DNA of 64,000 nucleotides from an uncultured Bacteroidota bacterium. GTDB lineage: Bacteria > Bacteroidota > Bacteroidia > UKL13-3. Below are positions 60,450-64,000 of the stretch, one piece after another. The DNA is taken from NCBI GenBank assembly GCA_903850915.1, contig CAINMV010000024.1, positions 23,577 through 87,576 of the forward strand. The letters run 5' to 3'. The position numbers were made by a program, and so were the translations under genes. Every line of letters begins with the position of its first letter. The first letter of the stretch is position 1. Under the pieces are notes generated by a model. That model was given only the letters and a program-made list of their open reading frames with translations, had not been told where the DNA came from and did not search any database.

Positions 60450-61202
60450 TTATTGCTGTTTTAAAAAAACTGTTTCATCGTATTGTATATCGCATAAAAA
60501 CAAGGCATGTGCGGCAACCGATTCTCCTGCATTGGAGCGATTTTTTGATTCAATAATTTGAATAAAATCATTCAAGGTTATTTTTTGATTACCTAGCAAA
60601 AGCAAAGTGCCCACAATAGTCCTAACCATACCGCGCAAAAATCGGTCGGAGGTGATATGAAATTTCCATTCTTCGTTGGAATGTTGTCTCCAAACGGCTT
60701 CTGTAATTTTACAATAATCGGTCTTATTGTCGGCCCCTGTTTTGCTGAAACTGCTAAATTCGGTAAAACTTAGGAGTGATTGCGCCGCTTCATTCATCGC
60801 ATCAAAATCGGGTTTATTAAACAACATCAATGCATATTTATAGCGAAAGGGATCAGGAGCAAAATATAGTCGGTATTCATAGCTACGACTTTTCGCAGCA
60901 AAACGAGCATTAAAATCACTTGGAACTTCATAAATTGAATTAAGCCTGATATCCAAAGGCAGAATAATATTGGCACGTTTAATGAAATTAGGCACCAAAG
61001 GCGTATCCAAATCAAAATGAGCATAATAACTACTAGCGTGAACGCCTGTGTCTGTTCTGCCACATCCCATCGTATCCACCCTTATATTAAAAATTTCGAA
61101 CAACGCATCTTGAATAGCACCTTGCACTGTATTGGCATTCGGCTGAATTTGCCAACCATGATAGGCTGTGCCATCGTAAGAAAGATGTAAAAGGTAACGC
61201 AT
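60450..61202 (-). CDS. truA: tRNA pseudouridine synthase A
   Basis: Makes pseudouridines at tRNA positions 38-40. The 250-residue protein has LSYDGTAYHGWQIQPNANTV near the N-terminus, the catalytic Asp in GCGRTDTGVHASSYYAHF, and FLRGMVRTIVGTLLLLG later, all standard. The gene begins 14 nt after the glycosyltransferase stop. Confidence 0.95.
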   Translation of the reverse strand: MRYLLHLSYDGTAYHGWQIQPNANTVQGAIQDALFEIFNIRVDTMGCGRTDTGVHASSYYAHFDLDTPLVPNFIKRANIILPLDIRLNSIYEVPSDFNARFAAKSRSYEYRLYFAPDPFRYKYALMLFNKPDFDAMNEAAQSLLSFTEFSSFSKTGADNKTDYCKITEAVWRQHSNEEWKFHITSDRFLRGMVRTIVGTLLLLGNQKITLNDFIQIIESKNRSNAGESVAAHALFLCDIQYDETVFLKQQ

Positions 61203-61216
61203 ACAATTACAAGAGT

Positions 61217-62242
61217 TTAACGAGTGAATTTATGCTCATCTAATACACTAAATTTTTTCTGTTTCGATACGAAATATTTCCAAACAATACTTCCATCGTA
61301 AACACCAGGCAATAAATTTTTCCGTTGATGGTGATAGCGTTTTGATCTCCATTTATTAAAGTTCCATAAGAAATTGCGGTGTGCTTTTCCAATGGCTTTA
61401 AAATCATCGATCTTGCCATCAACCAAAAACTTACAAGCCGCTATTTGATCCAATACAATACGCAAAGGAAGTTTATACCATAACATGCGTAAAGGTAAAT
61501 TTTTAAGTAACAAACCCAAGCCATTTCTAAAATTCAGATACGTTTTTTTTGCGTTTTGCTGCGACAATGTACCACCACCAACATGGTAAACCACCGAAGC
61601 GGGACAGACCATTATTTTATAGCCAAATTGCTGCATTCGCCAACATAAATCGATCTCTTCCATATGCGCAAAAAAATCTTCATCCAATTTCCCTGCCTTC
61701 TCAAACGACTCGGCTCTAACAAACAAACATGCACCAGTTGCCCAAAAACAACATTCGGTATCATCATACTGCTTTTCATCCACCTCGCATGAGTCAAAAA
61801 TACGACCACGACAAAAAGGATAACCATATCGATCGATGAACCCTCCTGATGCACCTGCATATTCAAACTTAGATTTGTTGTTATAACTGAGAACCTTTGG
61901 CTGGCATGCTGCAATTTTAGTATCAGCATCCATCAACTCTTGAATAGGCTGAATCCAATTCGCGGTAACCTCAACATCGCTATTGAGCAGAACAAAATAA
62001 TCGGATTTAATCTGTTTTAATGCATCGTTATAGCCACCAGCATATCCACCATTTCGGCCATTACGAATTATTTTGACCATTGGAAAATTACTTTTAATAT
62101 ATCCAATTGAATCGTCGGTGGAGGCGTTATCCGCCACATATACATCGGCATCGCCACTATGACTTACCACTGAAGGCAGAAATTGATGTAATAGATTTAC
62201 ACCATTCCAATTAAGAATTACAACAGCAACTTTACTATTCAT
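61217..62242 (-). CDS. Family 2 glycosyltransferase
   Basis: The 341-residue protein has the GT2 fold: VVILNWNGVNLLHQFLPSV at the N-terminus, VYVADNASTDDSIGYI, LLNSDVEV carrying the DxD-like motif, and CCFWATGACLFVRAESFEKAG. It lacks membrane segments. Similar enzymes add rhamnose or other sugars to surface glycans (rhamnosyltransferase-type). It lies head to head with a WbpD-like acetyltransferase gene that modifies sugar nucleotides, so both may contribute to a surface polysaccharide or protein glycan, though no further glycan genes are in the window. Confidence 0.88.
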   Translation of the reverse strand: MNSKVAVVILNWNGVNLLHQFLPSVVSHSGDADVYVADNASTDDSIGYIKSNFPMVKIIRNGRNGGYAGGYNDALKQIKSDYFVLLNSDVEVTANWIQPIQELMDADTKIAACQPKVLSYNNKSKFEYAGASGGFIDRYGYPFCRGRIFDSCEVDEKQYDDTECCFWATGACLFVRAESFEKAGKLDEDFFAHMEEIDLCWRMQQFGYKIMVCPASVVYHVGGGTLSQQNAKKTYLNFRNGLGLLLKNLPLRMLWYKLPLRIVLDQIAACKFLVDGKIDDFKAIGKAHRNFLWNFNKWRSKRYHHQRKNLLPGVYDGSIVWKYFVSKQKKFSVLDEHKFTR

Positions 62243-62252
62243 AGCGGAGCTG

Positions 62253-62260
62253 CGAATTTA
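62253..62260 (-). promoter_or_regulatory. Minus-7 box TAAATTCG for the glycosyltransferase-truA group
   Basis: The minus-strand TAAATTCG ends 10 nt before the ATG at 62242. Confidence 0.45.
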
Positions 62261-62323
62261 AGATTCTTTTTTTCTTAAAAATACAGATAATAGGTTTATT
62301 TTGTAGTTAAAAAATCAATTCCA

Positions 62324-62902
62324 ATGAGCGTATTTATTCATGAATCATCCTATGTAGATCAGCCTTGCGAATTAGGTGAAGGCACTAAAATATGGCATTT
62401 TAGCCATATCATGGCAGGAAGTAAAATTGGGCAAAATTGCAAAATTGGACAAAATGTGATGATTAGCCCCGGAGTTGTGTTGGGTAATAATGTGAAGGTT
62501 CAGAACAACGTTAGTATTTATACAGGAGTAACTTGCGAGGACGATGTATTTCTTGGGCCATCTGTAGTTTTCACTAATGTAATAAACCCAAGAAGTGCCA
62601 TTTCTAGAAAAGAAGAATTCAAAAAAACAATAGTAAAAAAAGGAGCGAGTATTGGTGCCAATGCAACTATTGTATGTGGGAACGCTATAGGCGAATATGC
62701 TTTTGTTGGCGCTGGTGCGGTAATTACCAAAGAAGTTCCCAACTATGCTTTAATGGTAGGAAATCCTGCTCGCCAAACCGGGTGGATGAGCGCCCATGGT
62801 GCAAAACTCCATTTCGATTCCATAGGCATGGCAACTTGCGAAATAACTGGCGATCAATATCAATTATTAAATGGCCAATGTTCACCTTGGCAGAGCCTTT
62901 AA
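62324..62902 (+). CDS. Hexapeptide-repeat acyltransferase, WbpD/WlbB-like
   Basis: The 192-residue left-handed beta-helix protein begins [22 protein letters not shown] and carries many hexapeptide units ([34 protein letters not shown]). It matches the UDP-2-acetamido-3-amino-2,3-dideoxy-glucuronate N-acetyltransferase group, including [18 protein letters not shown] and [14 protein letters not shown]. Such enzymes make di-N-acetylated uronic acids for surface glycans. It ends 9 nt before the convergent HD-domain gene. Confidence 0.88.
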   Translation: MSVFIHESSYVDQPCELGEGTKIWHFSHIMAGSKIGQNCKIGQNVMISPGVVLGNNVKVQNNVSIYTGVTCEDDVFLGPSVVFTNVINPRSAISRKEEFKKTIVKKGASIGANATIVCGNAIGEYAFVGAGAVITKEVPNYALMVGNPARQTGWMSAHGAKLHFDSIGMATCEITGDQYQLLNGQCSPWQSL

Positions 62903-62911
62903 TTCGAAGAA

Positions 62912-64000
62912 TCAACCGAAGTCATTATACCATGTTAAATAATACTTTTTCACAGTTTTACTTAATGCGGTAATATTATGTTGATCGCTCGCTTTGGCGA
63001 TATCACGAATCGCACCATCTTGATACAAAATCTTGATTGCGTTGATATTACTGTTGTAGGCGTTATTCTCTACCTTGCCTTCTAATACAAAATAAGCGGC
63101 ATCCTCAAAAGTAATATCTAAAAGCTGCGCTACATGCTTTTGTTTTTTGATTATTTCTTTTATTGATGACGGCTTGTCGGTAATCACTACTTCTGGCAAT
63201 TTACGATTTAAAATGTTATTACATAACGTACTTAAAACCACGTCGGAATGAGATTGCCACACCTTAATGGAGGCGGTGATATCATTATCATCCAATGCGC
63301 TAAACCATTCCAGATGCATCGGATTGGAAAGGAATTGAGCACCACTAATTTTGGAATACAAAAAGTGATGCAATGCTGGTGTAGCAAATAACTCCACACC
63401 ACTAACGGCTAACTTCTTGGCTCGTTTTAAAATGGCAATTAACACTTGTTCGGCAGCCAAAACAGTTTTATGTAAATATACTTGCCAATACATAAGTCGT
63501 CGCGAGACAATAAAATTTTCAATGCTATAGATACCTTTCACCTCCACCACCAATTGGTCATTTCTAACATCCAACATTTTAATTATCCTATCACTACCAA
63601 TCATTCCTTCAATTACCCCTGTAAAAAAGCAATCACGGCGCAAATAATCGAGTCGGTCCATATCCAATTGACCACTTACCAGCTGATGCAAAAACTTTTT
63701 AGGATATTGATCGTCGAAAATGCTAATAGCCAAAGAAATCCTTCCGCCCATTTGTTTGTTCATTCTTTCCATCATCTGCGTCGAAATCTTTTCATGCGAA
63801 ACACTTTGAACAATGGAGCGCTCGAGCGCGTGGGAAAACGGACCATGACCGATATCATGTAATAGCACAGCAACACATGTGGCTTCCGCCTCTTCCTCTG
63901 TAATTTTCACACCCTTCATCTTCAAGTTTTCTATCGCTTGGGTGGTAAGCCACATTGCACCGAGTGCATGATGAAAGCGAGTATGTAGCGCCCCTGGATA
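62912..64000 (-). CDS. HD-domain phosphohydrolase (dGTPase-like), 5' end outside window
   Basis: The frame is open to the window edge; 15 codons beyond the first internal ATG encode YPGALHTRFHHALGA, which matches the start of the HD domain in relatives, so the real start is outside. It contains AVLLHDIGHGPFSHALERS (HD metal motif) and SVSHEKISTQMMERM, then DRLDYLRRDCFFTGV, typical of SpoT/dGTPase-related HD proteins. The family includes dNTP triphosphohydrolases. At least 362 residues are encoded here. Confidence 0.87.
   Translation of the reverse strand, partial: YPGALHTRFHHALGAMWLTTQAIENLKMKGVKITEEEAEATCVAVLLHDIGHGPFSHALERSIVQSVSHEKISTQMMERMNKQMGGRISLAISIFDDQYPKKFLHQLVSGQLDMDRLDYLRRDCFFTGVIEGMIGSDRIIKMLDVRNDQLVVEVKGIYSIENFIVSRRLMYWQVYLHKTVLAAEQVLIAILKRAKKLAVSGVELFATPALHHFLYSKISGAQFLSNPMHLEWFSALDDNDITASIKVWQSHSDVVLSTLCNNILNRKLPEVVITDKPSSIKEIIKKQKHVAQLLDITFEDAAYFVLEGKVENNAYNSNINAIKILYQDGAIRDIAKASDQHNITALSKTVKKYYLTWYNDFG

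Noticed and set aside
1..64000. Search for tRNA, rRNA, integrase, transposase or phage genes
   Set aside because: None was recognised on either strand; gene content and spacing look like ordinary chromosome, although a covariance-model search would be more reliable for small RNAs.

Overview
The window comes from the chromosome of a low-GC member of the Bacteroidota, probably near the Chitinophagales or Sphingobacteriales; the rank below phylum is inferred. Signs are six secreted proteins with type IX secretion (T9SS) C-terminal signals, a Bacteroidota-type omega subunit next to CoaBC and a DUF4835/PorD-like protein, a sigma factor paired with a membrane/beta-barrel regulator, few Shine-Dalgarno sites, and a recurring TAnnTT(T/C)G minus-7 box. 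I saw no rRNA, tRNA, CRISPR array, insertion sequence or prophage. GC content was judged by eye.

Layout. 1-7.3 kb (+): the end of a metallo-beta-lactamase/rhodanese gene, dusB, an acyltransferase, then bamD, rpoZ, coaBC, a DUF4835 gene and an RluA-type pseudouridine synthase. 7.3-14.5 kb: arginase-family enzyme, two T9SS substrates, folP, and a minus-strand group of thioredoxin-like, TatD and flavin reductase genes. 14.8-17.8 kb (+): a compact three-gene envelope cluster (DUF4956 membrane protein, HlyD-like adaptor, TolC-like outer-membrane protein) with no recognisable transporter ATPase. 17.9-19.5 kb: pfkA and a PAP2 phosphatase. 19.8-29.7 kb (-): a giant PKD-repeat protein, another T9SS protein, a sigma-factor/membrane-regulator pair and an S41 protease. 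29.8-33.5 kb (+): tonB, a PstS-like lipoprotein and a TPR protein. 33.6-38.2 kb (-): glnS, gltX, hutI. 38.4-47.6 kb: a lipoprotein, dnaB, a BrkB-like membrane protein, a thioesterase, mltG and a lamin-tail surface protein. 47.6-50.0 kb (-): trmD, an FAH-family hydrolase, a NifU-like protein and an S4 protein.

50.1-56.0 kb (-) is a dense sulfur-trafficking region: a Crp/Fnr-type regulator; a DUF2892/TauE-half/methyltransferase operon; then an operon for a persulfide-dioxygenase-like MBL-rhodanese-rhodanese protein, two small cysteine-motif membrane proteins, an HMA domain, two single-domain rhodaneses, thioredoxin and a rhodanese-thioredoxin lipoprotein. The two operons carry the same dyad (GCAAC-N4-GTTAC) at the same distance from a minus-7 box, which suggests one Crp/Fnr-controlled regulon. 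It is the strongest candidate here for a coherent, poorly described system.

56.1-64 kb: a T9SS beta-helix protein, an M23 peptidase, coaE, yajC, a DUF1573 protein, a small membrane protein, truA, a family 2 glycosyltransferase, a WbpD-like acetyltransferase and an HD-domain hydrolase cut by the window end.

A general observation is that in many genes the minus-7 box ends only 4-12 nt before the start codon (exactly 4 nt in six genes). This predicts leaderless or nearly leaderless mRNAs and was used to choose several starts.
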